The notes: a model not told the origin generated them from the letters alone. A stretch of 64,000 bases of DNA from Arenibacter troitsensis (GCF_900177645.1 NZ_FXAO01000008.1:161113-225112); one strand, 5' to 3'. Positions 46,201 through 56,291 are shown, numbered from the stretch's first letter. Translations and numbers: made by a program.

Positions 46201-49053
46201 ATGCCCAAAAGAAAAGATTTAAACTCTATTTTAATTATTGGTTCTGGACCCATCGTTATCGGTCAAGCATGTGAATTTGATTATTCAGGTACACAGGCAT
46301 TGAGATCTTTAAGAGAAGATGGCATAGAAACTATCCTAATCAACAGTAACCCAGCTACTATCATGACGGACCCAACTATGGCCGATCATGTTTATTTGAA
46401 ACCATTAACAACAAAATCTATCAGGGAGATTTTGGATAAACATCCCAATATAGATGCGGTATTACCTACTATGGGTGGGCAAACGGCCTTAAATCTTTGT
46501 ATTGAAGCCGACACTAAAGGAATTTGGGAAGATTATGGAGTAAAAATCATAGGTGTCGATATAGACGCCATTAATATTACGGAAGACAGGGAGAAATTCC
46601 GTGAGCTGATGCTTAAAATTGGTATCGGTATGGCGCCTCAAGCTACGGCTACCTCCTTTCTTAAAGGAAAGGAAATTGCCCAAGAATTTGGATTTCCCTT
46701 GGTAATCAGGGCTTCCTACACCCTTGGTGGCGCAGGAGCGTCCATAGTGTACAAACCAGAGGATTTCGACGAACTTCTTAGTCATGGATTGGAAATTTCA
46801 CCAATACACGAGGTCATGATAGACAAGGCCCTAATGGGCTGGAAGGAATATGAACTGGAGCTGCTTAGGGATAAAAATGACAACGTGGTCATAATTTGTA
46901 CCATTGAAAATATGGATCCCATGGGAATCCATACAGGAGACTCCATTACAGTTGCACCAGCTATGACTCTGTCTGACAAAACCTTCCAGCGAATGAGGGA
47001 TATGGCCATTAAAATGATGCGCAGTATAGGGGATTTTGCAGGAGGATGTAACGTTCAGTTTGCAGTTAGTCCAGATGAAAAAGAAGATATAATTGCCATA
47101 GAGATCAACCCAAGGGTATCCCGATCTTCTGCGTTGGCATCAAAAGCTACGGGTTATCCCATTGCCAAGATTGCCGCAAAATTGGCCATTGGGTATAATT
47201 TAAATGAGCTGAGCAATCAGATTACAAAATCTACCTCTGCCTTATTTGAACCTACGTTGGATTATGTAATAGTAAAAATACCACGTTGGAATTTTGATAA
47301 ATTCGAAGGCTCGGATAGAACTTTGGGACTCCAGATGAAATCGGTAGGAGAGGTAATGGGCATTGGACGTTCATTCCAGGAGGCCCTGCACAAAGCTACC
47401 CAGTCTTTGGAAATAAAAAGAAACGGACTTGGAGCGGACGGTAAGGGATATACCAATTATGATGAGATTATCAGTAAACTAACCATCCCAAGTTGGGACC
47501 GTGTCTTTGTAATTTATGATGCCATTCAGTTGGGGATTCCATTGAGTAGGATCCATGAGATCACTAAAATAGACATGTGGTTCTTAAAGCAGTACGAAGA
47601 ACTGTATCAACTGGAAAAAGAAATATCCAACTTCAATATAGAAACACTTTCCAAAGACCTGCTTTTAGAGGCCAAGCAAAAAGGTTTTGCCGATAGGCAG
47701 ATTGCCCATATGCTGGATTGTTACGAGAGTGAGGTATATAATAAACGTGTTGCCCTCAACATTAATAGAGTTTACAAACTGGTCGATACCTGTGCCGCTG
47801 AGTTCAAGGCCATGACCCCTTACTATTATTCTACTTTTGAGGCAGAAATAGAAACTCCGGACGGGAAGAAATATGTAGAAAACGACAGTATTGTTACCGA
47901 CAAGAAAAAAATTGTTGTCCTAGGTTCAGGACCCAACAGAATTGGACAAGGTATAGAATTTGATTATTGCTGTGTACACGGAGTATTGGCCGCTTCTGAA
48001 TGTGGTTATGAGACCATCATGATCAACTGTAATCCAGAAACGGTTTCCACAGATTTCGATATTTCGGACAAGCTTTATTTTGAGCCGGTGTTCTGGGAAC
48101 ACATTTATGATATTATCAGACATGAAAAACCAGAAGGCGTTATTGTTCAACTTGGAGGTCAAACAGCCCTTAAGTTGGCAGAAAAGCTTGATAAATACGG
48201 TATTAAAATAATAGGCACCAGTTTCAAAGCCTTGGATTTGGCGGAAGACAGAGGTAGTTTCTCCAACTTATTGGCAGAGAACAATATCCCATTCCCTCAG
48301 TTTGGTGTAGCCGAAACGGCCGAGGAAGCCTTGGCCCTATCTGACGAATTGGACTTTCCACTGTTAGTTAGGCCATCATATGTTTTGGGTGGTCAGGGAA
48401 TGAAGATAGTGATCAACAAGGAAGAATTGGAGGAACATGTGGTAGATCTTCTTAGAAAAATACCAAATAACAAATTATTGCTGGATCATTATTTGGATGG
48501 CGCCATAGAAGCCGAGGCCGATGCCATCTGTGACGGGGAAGATGTTTACATCATCGGAATTATGGAACATATAGAACCATGTGGTATTCACTCCGGAGAT
48601 TCCAATGCTACCTTGCCTCCCTTTAATTTGGGCGAATTTGTGATGCAACAAATAAAGGACCACACCAAGAAAATTGCCTTGGCACTAAATACTGTGGGAC
48701 TCATAAATATTCAGTTCGCCATAAAGGATGACATCGTTTATATCATAGAGGCCAACCCTAGGGCTTCCAGAACGGTACCGTTTATTGCCAAGGCCTACAA
48801 GGAACCATATGTAAATTATGCGACCAAGGTGATGTTGGGCGCCAAAAAGGTAAAGGACTTTACCTTTAATCCGCAATTGGAAGGCTATGCCATAAAACAA
48901 CCGGTATTTTCCTTTAATAAATTCCCTAATGTTAATAAGAATTTAGGACCTGAAATGAAGAGTACCGGCGAGAGCATATTGTTTATAGACAGTCTTAAGG
49001 ATGACGAATTCTATAACCTATATTCGAGGCGTAAGATGTATTTGAGCAAATAG
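46201..49053 (+). CDS. carB: Carbamoyl-phosphate synthase large subunit, no regulatory domain
   Basis: CarB makes carbamoyl phosphate from bicarbonate, ATP and ammonia supplied by CarA. Two ATP-grasp halves are clear: I-G-S-G-P-I-V-I-G-Q near residue 13 and L-G-S-G-P-N-R-I-G-Q near 576, with E-I-N-P-R-V-S-R-S-S and E-A-N-P-R-A-S-R-T-V. At 950 residues it ends soon after G-P-E-M-K-S-T-G-E. The C-terminal MGS-like domain of enteric CarB (about 1070 residues), which binds UMP, IMP and ornithine, is therefore absent. carA is not adjacent. Confidence 0.96.
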   Translation: MPKRKDLNSILIIGSGPIVIGQACEFDYSGTQALRSLREDGIETILINSNPATIMTDPTMADHVYLKPLTTKSIREILDKHPNIDAVLPTMGGQTALNLCIEADTKGIWEDYGVKIIGVDIDAINITEDREKFRELMLKIGIGMAPQATATSFLKGKEIAQEFGFPLVIRASYTLGGAGASIVYKPEDFDELLSHGLEISPIHEVMIDKALMGWKEYELELLRDKNDNVVIICTIENMDPMGIHTGDSITVAPAMTLSDKTFQRMRDMAIKMMRSIGDFAGGCNVQFAVSPDEKEDIIAIEINPRVSRSSALASKATGYPIAKIAAKLAIGYNLNELSNQITKSTSALFEPTLDYVIVKIPRWNFDKFEGSDRTLGLQMKSVGEVMGIGRSFQEALHKATQSLEIKRNGLGADGKGYTNYDEIISKLTIPSWDRVFVIYDAIQLGIPLSRIHEITKIDMWFLKQYEELYQLEKEISNFNIETLSKDLLLEAKQKGFADRQIAHMLDCYESEVYNKRVALNINRVYKLVDTCAAEFKAMTPYYYSTFEAEIETPDGKKYVENDSIVTDKKKIVVLGSGPNRIGQGIEFDYCCVHGVLAASECGYETIMINCNPETVSTDFDISDKLYFEPVFWEHIYDIIRHEKPEGVIVQLGGQTALKLAEKLDKYGIKIIGTSFKALDLAEDRGSFSNLLAENNIPFPQFGVAETAEEALALSDELDFPLLVRPSYVLGGQGMKIVINKEELEEHVVDLLRKIPNNKLLLDHYLDGAIEAEADAICDGEDVYIIGIMEHIEPCGIHSGDSNATLPPFNLGEFVMQQIKDHTKKIALALNTVGLINIQFAIKDDIVYIIEANPRASRTVPFIAKAYKEPYVNYATKVMLGAKKVKDFTFNPQLEGYAIKQPVFSFNKFPNVNKNLGPEMKSTGESILFIDSLKDDEFYNLYSRRKMYLSK

Positions 49054-49101
49054 TTCCAAAAAGTATGGATACTGGAAGAGATTCCCTTCCAACAAATAAA
49101 A

Positions 49102-49141
49102 AAAACTCCTTTTTCCAAATTATTGGAAAAAGGAGTTTTCA
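49102..49141 (+). terminator. Terminator after carB
   Basis: AAAACTCCTTTTTCCAA (49102-49118) pairs perfectly with TTGGAAAAAGGAGTTTT (49123-49139). Confidence 0.9.
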
Positions 49142-49162
49142 TTTATTGATACTGGTAGATAA

Positions 49163-49319
49163 AAGGTATTAAACCTCAGGGCAAGCCCTGAACCCAATAA
49201 TAGGAATCGACCCTAGGGTCGAGGTATTGAACCTATATCCCGCCGAAAAAGGCGGGATTAGTTCAACTTGCAATTTTCAGTGCGTCTTACTGACTTCTCA
49301 AAATTGAGTTTCACTAATA
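49163..49319 (+). repeat. Structured intergenic element, copy B
   Basis: This 157-base homologue of 20751-20906 has four clear stems. CAGGGC/GCCCTG lies at 49177-49190. TCGACCCTAGGGTCGA at 49207-49222 is a perfect 16-base palindrome. A two-part hairpin has TTGAAC (49227-49232) with GTTCAA (49261-49266), enclosing ATCCCGCC (49237-49244) with GGCGGGAT (49251-49258). CAATTTT (49271-49277) pairs with AAAATTG (49300-49306). It lies downstream of the carB terminator, on the same strand orientation as copy A, and encodes no protein. Confidence 0.78.
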
Positions 49320-49396
49320 AATATCAGTTCTGCCTAATAATACCATAACCAAGCAAGGAAGACCACTAATTAACAACAATCTTCCTTATAAGCAAA

Positions 49397-51247
49397 CTAC
49401 TCTACAGCACTTTTAAAGGCTACCACACCTCCAACAACTGGTAAGGTTAAAGTGGTTACGTCCAAATCAACCGACAATTCTGTACCAGGATCGGGCAAAA
49501 GCGTAAATTCCCTGTCACTTGAGAAAATCATAAGTGCAATTTGTTGGCCTTTGGGTATAATCTGATCGTCCGGCATCAAATCAAAGGTTAAATTATAGAA
49601 CTGTCCTGGCACCAAAGGTTCACTTTCAGTAATGGAACTATGGTTTTGGGGATCTGCCCAACCACGGGTGATGATGTTATCGGTTATTTTTACCTTCTTA
49701 CTTTCATTCCATGGTAAGGAGACCAACCAAACCGATAAATTGGCGGCAGCTTTGTTACTTGCTACGGAAATACTGATTTTAGGGATTCCAGAAAGGTGGA
49801 TATCCTTGGTAAGGGTAGGTGTAACATAAAGGAGACGATGATTGGTATTCTCTGCCTTGGCCAATGTTTCTCCAGAAAAGGAAAAATTATCCACTAGGGT
49901 TTCCACGCCTTGAGCAAGCTTCTTTTTAGTGCTTAATCCGCCTTTCTCTGGTGCACCTCCTTCAAGATAAAGCGTTACGGGAGCTGCTTCCGGATTTGGA
50001 TAATCTTTATAGGGCGTTGGATTTAGTTTGTCATCATTTTCACGAACAATCCAAGCCTTGGCATCTTCTTCAACACCATTTTCAATGCCGTGTAGATAAC
50101 GGGTAAACCACCTATTCATCAATGTAAGCGGAGGCTCTCCTCCATGACCGTTCTGATGATAATAAATTTGGGTCGGCAAGCCTTTATTCTTAGCTGCCTT
50201 ATAAATTCTATAGCTATGTTCCGGCATTACATTCCAATCGTTAAACCCGTGCGCCATTAATAAAGCGGCCTTCATGGGCTCTATATCATTCAAGTAATCA
50301 CGACCAGCCCAAAATTCGTTGTAATCGCCGGTAATCCTATCCATACCGTTTTTCATTTCGGTATCCCTTACAACTTTATTGTTATGAGCACGTTTGGACT
50401 CGTCACCGCTGTGTATGAAGTCGTATAGTACATCTATATCCTCACCTAAATATCCCCCGGGAGAACGTACAAGGCCATTGGATCTATAGTAGTGATAATA
50501 GGAAGTATTAGGAGCAATCGGAATTATGGCCTCCAATCCCTTAACTCCAGTTGTAGCGGCGGCCAAGGGTATGGTTCCATTATAGGAAGTACCGGTCATA
50601 CCAACTTTTCCCGTAGACCAATAGGCTTTCACCTTTTCCTTGCCATAAGGTTCCGTGTAGCCCTTAGCCCTTCCACATAGCCAATCTATGACGGCTTTGG
50701 GAGCCAAGGACTCATTGTCCCCACCCACAGTGGGGGAACCTTGGGATAATCCTGTACCTGGAGAGGATGAATGCACCACAATATAACCTCGTGGAACCCA
50801 GGTTTGTATATGTGATTTTGAAATATAAGGTCTTTCCCCTGTCCTGACTACTTCGGGATGCAATCGCTCTTTGGGAGTAGCTCCCAATTCATGCCGTACA
50901 TCCCAGAAAATCTCATTCAAATTGGAAGCCACACCAGCAAAATATGGACTACTGATGTATATGACCGGCAATTTAAGTCCTTCCGTTTCAGTTTGAACTG
51001 GTCGTGTAACAGAAACGTGCATCCTATCCTTCTTGCCATCGCCATCAGTATCAAATTCTGTTTCAACCCAAAGATCATGGGTTATCCAAGAGGATTCATC
51101 ACTAAAACCAGGTACCACCTGGGCTTCCCCGTTCTCAAAAATCGGAACAGATTTTTTTTCCAATAAAGTTTCACTTTTTTGAGCACTAACTATGGTCAGT
51201 ACTCCAAATAAAAATGAGAGTAAAAATGTAAATTTGTTTTTAATCAT
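49397..51247 (-). CDS. Xaa-Pro dipeptidyl-peptidase / CocE-type hydrolase (S15)
   Basis: This 616-residue exported protein has a signal peptide at residues about 1-22 (ending V-S-A-Q). The S15 fold contains the nucleophile G-T-S-Y-N-G-T near residue 215, the acid H-G-F-N-D-W-N near 335 and the histidine N-G-H-G-G near 368. The C-terminal jelly-roll domain (residues about 430-600) is typical of CocE/X-Pro peptidases. It probably releases X-Pro dipeptides or cleaves an ester in the periplasm; S15 sequences alone do not separate the two. Monocistronic. Confidence 0.87.
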   Translation of the reverse strand: MIKNKFTFLLSFLFGVLTIVSAQKSETLLEKKSVPIFENGEAQVVPGFSDESSWITHDLWVETEFDTDGDGKKDRMHVSVTRPVQTETEGLKLPVIYISSPYFAGVASNLNEIFWDVRHELGATPKERLHPEVVRTGERPYISKSHIQTWVPRGYIVVHSSSPGTGLSQGSPTVGGDNESLAPKAVIDWLCGRAKGYTEPYGKEKVKAYWSTGKVGMTGTSYNGTIPLAAATTGVKGLEAIIPIAPNTSYYHYYRSNGLVRSPGGYLGEDIDVLYDFIHSGDESKRAHNNKVVRDTEMKNGMDRITGDYNEFWAGRDYLNDIEPMKAALLMAHGFNDWNVMPEHSYRIYKAAKNKGLPTQIYYHQNGHGGEPPLTLMNRWFTRYLHGIENGVEEDAKAWIVRENDDKLNPTPYKDYPNPEAAPVTLYLEGGAPEKGGLSTKKKLAQGVETLVDNFSFSGETLAKAENTNHRLLYVTPTLTKDIHLSGIPKISISVASNKAAANLSVWLVSLPWNESKKVKITDNIITRGWADPQNHSSITESEPLVPGQFYNLTFDLMPDDQIIPKGQQIALMIFSSDREFTLLPDPGTELSVDLDVTTLTLPVVGGVVAFKSAVE

Positions 51248-51638
51248 AATCGACTTTAAATTAATATATAGAATTTAGGTTATAACGTTCGAGAGGTCAG
51301 TAGGCTGATTCATCCAATTAATGTTAGAAATAAAAATAATCCAGACAGATGTTTTTGGGTAGGCAATTTATTGGAGGTTTTAATCCCCACACCAAACAAT
51401 GGACTGGTTACATTTGCCCCAAAAGTGATAGATATTTTGTCCGAAAAGGAATTTTTAACCCACATGTAGACTCGCACTGTATAGGAATTATATGAGGCGA
51501 ATATACCCAAAAACTGTACCAAGAAGCTTCCAATAAGTTAGCCGATCTATATGATTTATTACCTCCTATAGCTTCACTCGGTAAATGGATTATTCTCCTA
51601 AAGGCAGTTAGGATCTACTTCAAACCCACAAATAAACC
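51248..51638. other. 391-base gene-free stretch
   Basis: I see no supported gene, hairpin or repeat here. A 70-codon minus-strand frame (51310-51522) has no family resemblance and no spacing to a ribosome-binding context, and may be decayed sequence. Confidence 0.6.
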
Positions 51639-52328
51639 CTACTCATTAATGATTTCGGCAATTATAGGCCATATGTTATTGGCTATAATCTTTTGTCCTT
51701 CGGCTGTTGGATGAATACCGTCCGGTTGATTTAGTTCTGGATTTCCAGCCACATCCTCCAAGAGAAAAGGAATTAGGCCTACATTATTCTTTGTGGCAAG
51801 ATCTGGAAATATATCCTTGAATTCACTGGTATAATCCTGACCCATATTGGGAGGAATTTGCATTCCAGCCAAAATAATGGTCGTATTGGGATTTTTTTCT
51901 TGCACCACATCTATGATTTCCTGTAAGTTTCCACGGGTTTCTTCCAGGGATATGCCGCGTAGACCATCATTGGCCCCAAGTTCCAGGACAAAAACCTCTA
52001 TATCGGCATTAAGTACCCAGCCAAGCCTATTTTTGCCGCTAGCCGTTGTTTCACCACTTAAGCCTGCGTTAACTACTTTATAGGGCAGTTGAAGGGAATC
52101 TACCTTTTCTTGGATCAAAGCGGGAAAAGCTTCATTAGGGTCAAGGCCCATGCCGGCAGTAAGACTATTTCCAAAGAACAAAATCACCTTGCTTTCACTT
52201 TTGGTCTCCACCTTGTTTTCAATGGCCTTTTCCTCTTTTTCACCAGCATCGGCCTTCTTGGTTGCCGTATTTCCACAAGAAGTAAAAAAAATGAATAATA
52301 AATAAGAAAATCTTAACAAGGTTCGCAT
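51639..52328 (-). CDS. GDSL arylesterase/acyl-CoA thioesterase I (TesA-like), lipoprotein
   Basis: I chose the ATG at 52328, giving 229 residues and the lipobox F-F-T-S-C near residue 17; the longer frame to 52406 overlaps the divergent ABC gene. SGNH blocks are present: F-F-G-N-S-L-T-A-G (Ser), G-L-S-G-E-T-T-A-S-G (Gly), E-L-G-A-N-D-G-L (Asn) and P-D-G-I-H-P-T (Asp/His). It hydrolyses esters or thioesters and is probably tethered to the periplasmic face of a membrane. It is divergent from ybbA/ybbP-like genes, the same trio as in enterobacteria. Confidence 0.87.
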   Translation of the reverse strand: MRTLLRFSYLLFIFFTSCGNTATKKADAGEKEEKAIENKVETKSESKVILFFGNSLTAGMGLDPNEAFPALIQEKVDSLQLPYKVVNAGLSGETTASGKNRLGWVLNADIEVFVLELGANDGLRGISLEETRGNLQEIIDVVQEKNPNTTIILAGMQIPPNMGQDYTSEFKDIFPDLATKNNVGLIPFLLEDVAGNPELNQPDGIHPTAEGQKIIANNIWPIIAEIINE

Positions 52329-52399
52329 GGGATATTGGATTAAAATCAAAATCATTTCAGTATTTTGCCTACTTAGGAAAATCACGAAATAGAAATTAT

Positions 52400-53089
52400 A
52401 TGGCAAAGATATTAAACGTAAACAATTTAGGGAAAATCTATACGAGTGGCTCTAAAAAACTTACGGTATTGCAAGATATTACTTTTGACGTAGAGGAAGG
52501 GGAAACTTTTTCCATAGTGGGCCCTTCTGGGAGTGGAAAAACTACCTTGTTAGGTATATGTGCGGGACTGGACCAGCCAGATTCGGGTACGGTAACCTTG
52601 TGCGGTACCGAACTTGGAAGTTTAAACGAAGATGAGAGGGCCATACTGCGCAATAGGAATATAGGTTTTGTTTTTCAGGATTTTCAACTTTTACCAACAC
52701 TTACCGCTCTTGAGAATGTGGCCATTCCGTTGGAATTAAGGGGAGATAAGAATGCCATGAAGAACGGGATGGAACTACTGGACAAGGTAGGTCTTCAAAA
52801 TCGATTTCATCATTACCCCTCCCAACTTTCAGGTGGGGAGCAACAGCGTGTTGCCTTAGCCCGGGCATTTTCCAACAATCCATCCATATTATTTGCCGAT
52901 GAGCCTACCGGTAATTTGGACGCGGAAACAGGGGAAAAGGTAATACAATTACTTTTTCAACTCAATGCGGATGCCGGCACCACATTGGTAATAGTTACCC
53001 ACGATCTGGAATTAGCAGCCAAAACAAAACACATATTAAGGTTAAAGGGTGGTAGAATTATTGCCAACCAAGAAACAACGGCATTGTGA
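52400..53089 (+). CDS. ABC transporter ATPase, YbbA/LolD type
   Basis: This 229-residue ATPase has Walker A G-P-S-G-S-G-K-T near residue 42, signature L-S-G-G-E-Q-Q-R near 146 and Walker [13 protein letters not shown] near 165. It belongs to the MacB/LolD/YbbA mechanotransmission group that partners FtsX-like permeases. The permease gene begins inside its stop codon region (GTGA overlap), so they are translationally coupled. Confidence 0.92.
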   Translation: MAKILNVNNLGKIYTSGSKKLTVLQDITFDVEEGETFSIVGPSGSGKTTLLGICAGLDQPDSGTVTLCGTELGSLNEDERAILRNRNIGFVFQDFQLLPTLTALENVAIPLELRGDKNAMKNGMELLDKVGLQNRFHHYPSQLSGGEQQRVALARAFSNNPSILFADEPTGNLDAETGEKVIQLLFQLNADAGTTLVIVTHDLELAAKTKHILRLKGGRIIANQETTAL

Positions 53090-55635
53090 GCGAACATAAT
53101 ATCAATTCAAAGTCCGGGTTCCTATGGCTGCTAAAAATGGCATGGCGCGATGGAAAGGCAGGTAAAAGGAAACTTTTTCTTTTTATGGCTTCAATTATTA
53201 TGGGGATTGCCGCAGTAGTCTCTATCCAGTCTTTTGGTGATAATCTTAAAAAAAATATCTCCTTACAGTCCAAATCCTTAATGGGGGCCGATTATATTAT
53301 CGACAGTAGAAATCCACCAAATGAAAAAGTTTTGGGAATAATGGATTCCCTTGGTGGTCCTGATGCCAAAGAAATAAATTTTCCGTCCATGGCGGCTTTT
53401 ATAAAAACAGGAGCTTCCAAATTGGTACAAGTTCGCGGAATTGAAGGAGGATTTCCTTTTTATGGAACACTGGAAACATTACCAATATCAGCAGCGGACA
53501 ACTACCAACAAAATGGTGGAGCTTTGGTAGATGCTACTGTTATGTTGCAATATAACCTACAGGTAGGAGACAGTATTAAAATTGGGGAAGTTACCTTTCC
53601 AATTTCCGGATCATTAAAATCGATACCCGGTAGCTCTGGGCTGTTCAGTTCAGTGGCACCGCCCGTAGTGATTCCCTACAGGTTCATTCAGGAAACCGGA
53701 TTGATACAAAAGGGCAGTAGGTTGGATTACGAATACTATTTCTTCCAGCCAAATACAGATCTAGACAAACTGGATAAAAAATTGGACCCTATATTGGACG
53801 CCGAGGGGGCCGATTTGGATACCCATACCTCTACAAGTGCCAATTTAGGTAGGAGATACGGAAATTTTGGAAAATTTCTCAATTTGGTCGCTTTTATTGC
53901 CCTCCTTCTGGGGTGTATTGGAATTGCAAGTGCCATCAACATTTACATAAAGGAGAAATTGAGATCGGTGGCTGTTCTTAAATGCCTGGGAGCAACCAAA
54001 AAGCAAACTTTTTTAATTTATTTACTACAAATTGCTGCACTTGGATTGATCGGGGGAGCCATAGGTACCGCAATAGGAATAATTTTACAACAATTATTTC
54101 CATTACTTCTGGGGGACCTATTACCGGTAGATGTACAATTGACCTTGGCTCCGAAGGCTATAGCCATGGGACTTCTATTGGGTCTCTTCATGTCCGTCCT
54201 TTTCGCCTTATACCCATTAATGGGCACCTTATATGTCTCGCCACTTCAAGCTTTGAGAGTACAGGAGGTCGATAGATCAAGGTCTAGACGGGGACTGATT
54301 TTGGTCTCTTTGGCCATTTTATCATTCCTATTTCTCTTTTCATATTGGTTATTAAAGGATTGGAAATATTCCTTGTCATTTGTTGTTGGCATTGTAGTTA
54401 CCTTTGCTATAATGGCCGGCTTGTCCGCATTGGCTATGAAGGCTGTAAAAAAATACTTTCCAACTTCTTGGGGTTTTACTGCCCGTCACAGCTTATCCAA
54501 CCTCTTTAGGCCACAGAACCAAACCTTGACCTTGGTCTTGGCCATTGGTATAGGTACATTTTTGATCAGTACCCTATATTTCACCAAAGACTTCTTATTG
54601 GCAAAATCTTCCATGGGGACAGATGCCAATAGCCCCAATATAATTCTTCTGGATATTCAAACGGAACAGAAAGAGGCCGTAGCCAATACCATAAAGCGCG
54701 ATGGTCATCCTGTATTGACCGATATCCCTATTGTTACGATGAGGGTAAACAGTATAGAAGGAAAATCTGTAAACGAGATCAGAAAGGATACAACATCCAC
54801 GATAAACTCTTGGATATTGAACCATGAGTTTAGGGTAACCTATAGGGATAGCCTTATCGCCTCCGAAAAATTGGAATTTGGGGAATGGGTCCCAAAAGTA
54901 ACCTCTAGAGAGAATATACCAATTTCCGTGAGTGATAATTTTGCCAGGGATGCCAAGGTGGAAGTGGGGGATGAGCTAAGCTTTAATGTACAGGGGGTAA
55001 TTATGAATACCGTTGTAAACAGCATTAGAACGGTGGATTGGGGCAGGATGCAGCTAAACTTTTCCATTGTATTTCCCTTGGGTATTTTGGAAGAGGCTCC
55101 ACAATTTACTGTGCTCACTACCAATGTGCCCGATGAAAAATCATCGGCAAAGTTACAGAAGGAATTGGTTAGGGTATTTCCCAATGTATCCATTTTGGAT
55201 ATAAGACAAATTTTAGTGGTAATCGAAGGCTTGTTGAACAAAATATCTTGGATAATTAATTTTATGGCATTCTTCAGCATCCTTACGGGAATAATCGTAC
55301 TAATGGGTGCGGTTAGAACCAGTAAATATCAACGAATACGTGAAAGTGTGCTACTAAGGACAATTGGAGCCAGGAGCAAACAGATACTTAAAATAGTGGC
55401 ATTGGAATACTTCTATTTGGGAATTTTGGGAGGTTTGTCCGGAATTTTGCTCTCCTTGGCAAGTAGCCAGTTACTAGCTTATTTCGTATTTGAATCAGCT
55501 TTTACACCTTCCTTATTCCCATTTTTAGTGTTATTCCCAGGAATTACATTACTGGTCTTGATCATAGGATTAACCAATAGCAGAAGTGTCATTAAAAGTC
55601 CACCATTGGAAGTATTGCGAAAGGAGGTTAGATAG
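53086..55635 (+). CDS. ABC transporter permease, YbbP type (two FtsX domains)
   Basis: The 849-residue permease starts at a GTG that overlaps the ATPase stop by 4 bases. An N-terminal membrane anchor, a large periplasmic domain, two FtsX-like membrane blocks (residues about 265-450 and 720-840) and additional helices are visible; L-R-S-V-A-V-L-K-C-L-G-A-T-K-K marks the ATPase-coupling region. E. coli YbbP has the same layout and is poorly characterised; proposed roles are lipid or lysolipid handling with TesA. The substrate here is unknown. Confidence 0.88.
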   Translation: MSEHNINSKSGFLWLLKMAWRDGKAGKRKLFLFMASIIMGIAAVVSIQSFGDNLKKNISLQSKSLMGADYIIDSRNPPNEKVLGIMDSLGGPDAKEINFPSMAAFIKTGASKLVQVRGIEGGFPFYGTLETLPISAADNYQQNGGALVDATVMLQYNLQVGDSIKIGEVTFPISGSLKSIPGSSGLFSSVAPPVVIPYRFIQETGLIQKGSRLDYEYYFFQPNTDLDKLDKKLDPILDAEGADLDTHTSTSANLGRRYGNFGKFLNLVAFIALLLGCIGIASAINIYIKEKLRSVAVLKCLGATKKQTFLIYLLQIAALGLIGGAIGTAIGIILQQLFPLLLGDLLPVDVQLTLAPKAIAMGLLLGLFMSVLFALYPLMGTLYVSPLQALRVQEVDRSRSRRGLILVSLAILSFLFLFSYWLLKDWKYSLSFVVGIVVTFAIMAGLSALAMKAVKKYFPTSWGFTARHSLSNLFRPQNQTLTLVLAIGIGTFLISTLYFTKDFLLAKSSMGTDANSPNIILLDIQTEQKEAVANTIKRDGHPVLTDIPIVTMRVNSIEGKSVNEIRKDTTSTINSWILNHEFRVTYRDSLIASEKLEFGEWVPKVTSRENIPISVSDNFARDAKVEVGDELSFNVQGVIMNTVVNSIRTVDWGRMQLNFSIVFPLGILEEAPQFTVLTTNVPDEKSSAKLQKELVRVFPNVSILDIRQILVVIEGLLNKISWIINFMAFFSILTGIIVLMGAVRTSKYQRIRESVLLRTIGARSKQILKIVALEYFYLGILGGLSGILLSLASSQLLAYFVFESAFTPSLFPFLVLFPGITLLVLIIGLTNSRSVIKSPPLEVLRKEVR

Positions 55636-55731
55636 CCCAGACAGGAACGATTTATGCCCTTTTTGGTAATCTAACTAGTAGGAATGGAGATGGTTGCAGA
55701 TAACAGAACATAGTTTATCGCTTGGTTATTT

Positions 55732-56244
55732 TCACTGAACTTGATAAAGGACTTTAGCTTTGTCGAGGTCCGTTTTTGAATGTTGCCCAATTCCCAAATA
55801 ATATTCCATTTGCCATTTCTGGGTAGATTGGGCTGTTTTGTTGGTGGGCATGGACCAAGGAGGATAAACGCGAAAACCTCGCTTCCCCTCTTTTTTATGG
55901 TGGGATACTATTCCTTTTTCCATTAAGACGCCCTTAGGGAAAATAAATTGTCCTTTATGTGGCCCTTCTAGGATATTTATTACGAATAAATCTCCCTCGT
56001 CGGAGGCTTCGTATGGCGTTGTTATGCCATTGACATTTCTTTTCCACAAGGTTACAAATTGTCCTATTTTCTTTGGAGTGATTTTAGCCTTTCTAGCCAC
56101 AACTTTTAACCCATTTAATTGAAATGAACAGGCTTCATATTCTATACTTTCCTTATCCAGCAGGTGGTTTGAAACTTTTAGACCGCAAGGCGTATAGACT
56201 TCCTCAATAATAGTGGTCCAATCCGTATTTGTAGTAATCTTCAT
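55732..56244 (-). CDS. MepB-family protein
   Basis: The 170-residue protein carries the MepB features Y-E-A-C-S-F-Q-L-N-G near residue 35, R-K-A-K-I-T-P-K-K-I-G-Q-F-V near 52 and G-Q-F-I-F-P-K-G-V-L near 97, with a late M-S/G-x-R-V-Y-P-P-W. MepB is named from the mepRAB locus of Staphylococcus aureus and its biochemistry is undefined. It is 47 bases from the phosphoesterase gene on the same strand. Confidence 0.8.
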   Translation of the reverse strand: MKITTNTDWTTIIEEVYTPCGLKVSNHLLDKESIEYEACSFQLNGLKVVARKAKITPKKIGQFVTLWKRNVNGITTPYEASDEGDLFVINILEGPHKGQFIFPKGVLMEKGIVSHHKKEGKRGFRVYPPWSMPTNKTAQSTQKWQMEYYLGIGQHSKTDLDKAKVLYQVQ

Positions 56245-56291
56245 TTTGATAAATTACCCCAATTCGTAACTACTTGGCAAGCATTTTAACA

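Noticed and set aside
51310..51522. 70-codon minus-strand ORF in the gap between the S15 peptidase and the esterase
   Set aside because: No family resemblance, poor codon pattern and no operon spacing. It may be decayed sequence.
52329..52406. Longer start for the TesA-like gene
   Set aside because: It would overlap the divergent ABC ATPase start and bury the lipoprotein signal peptide.
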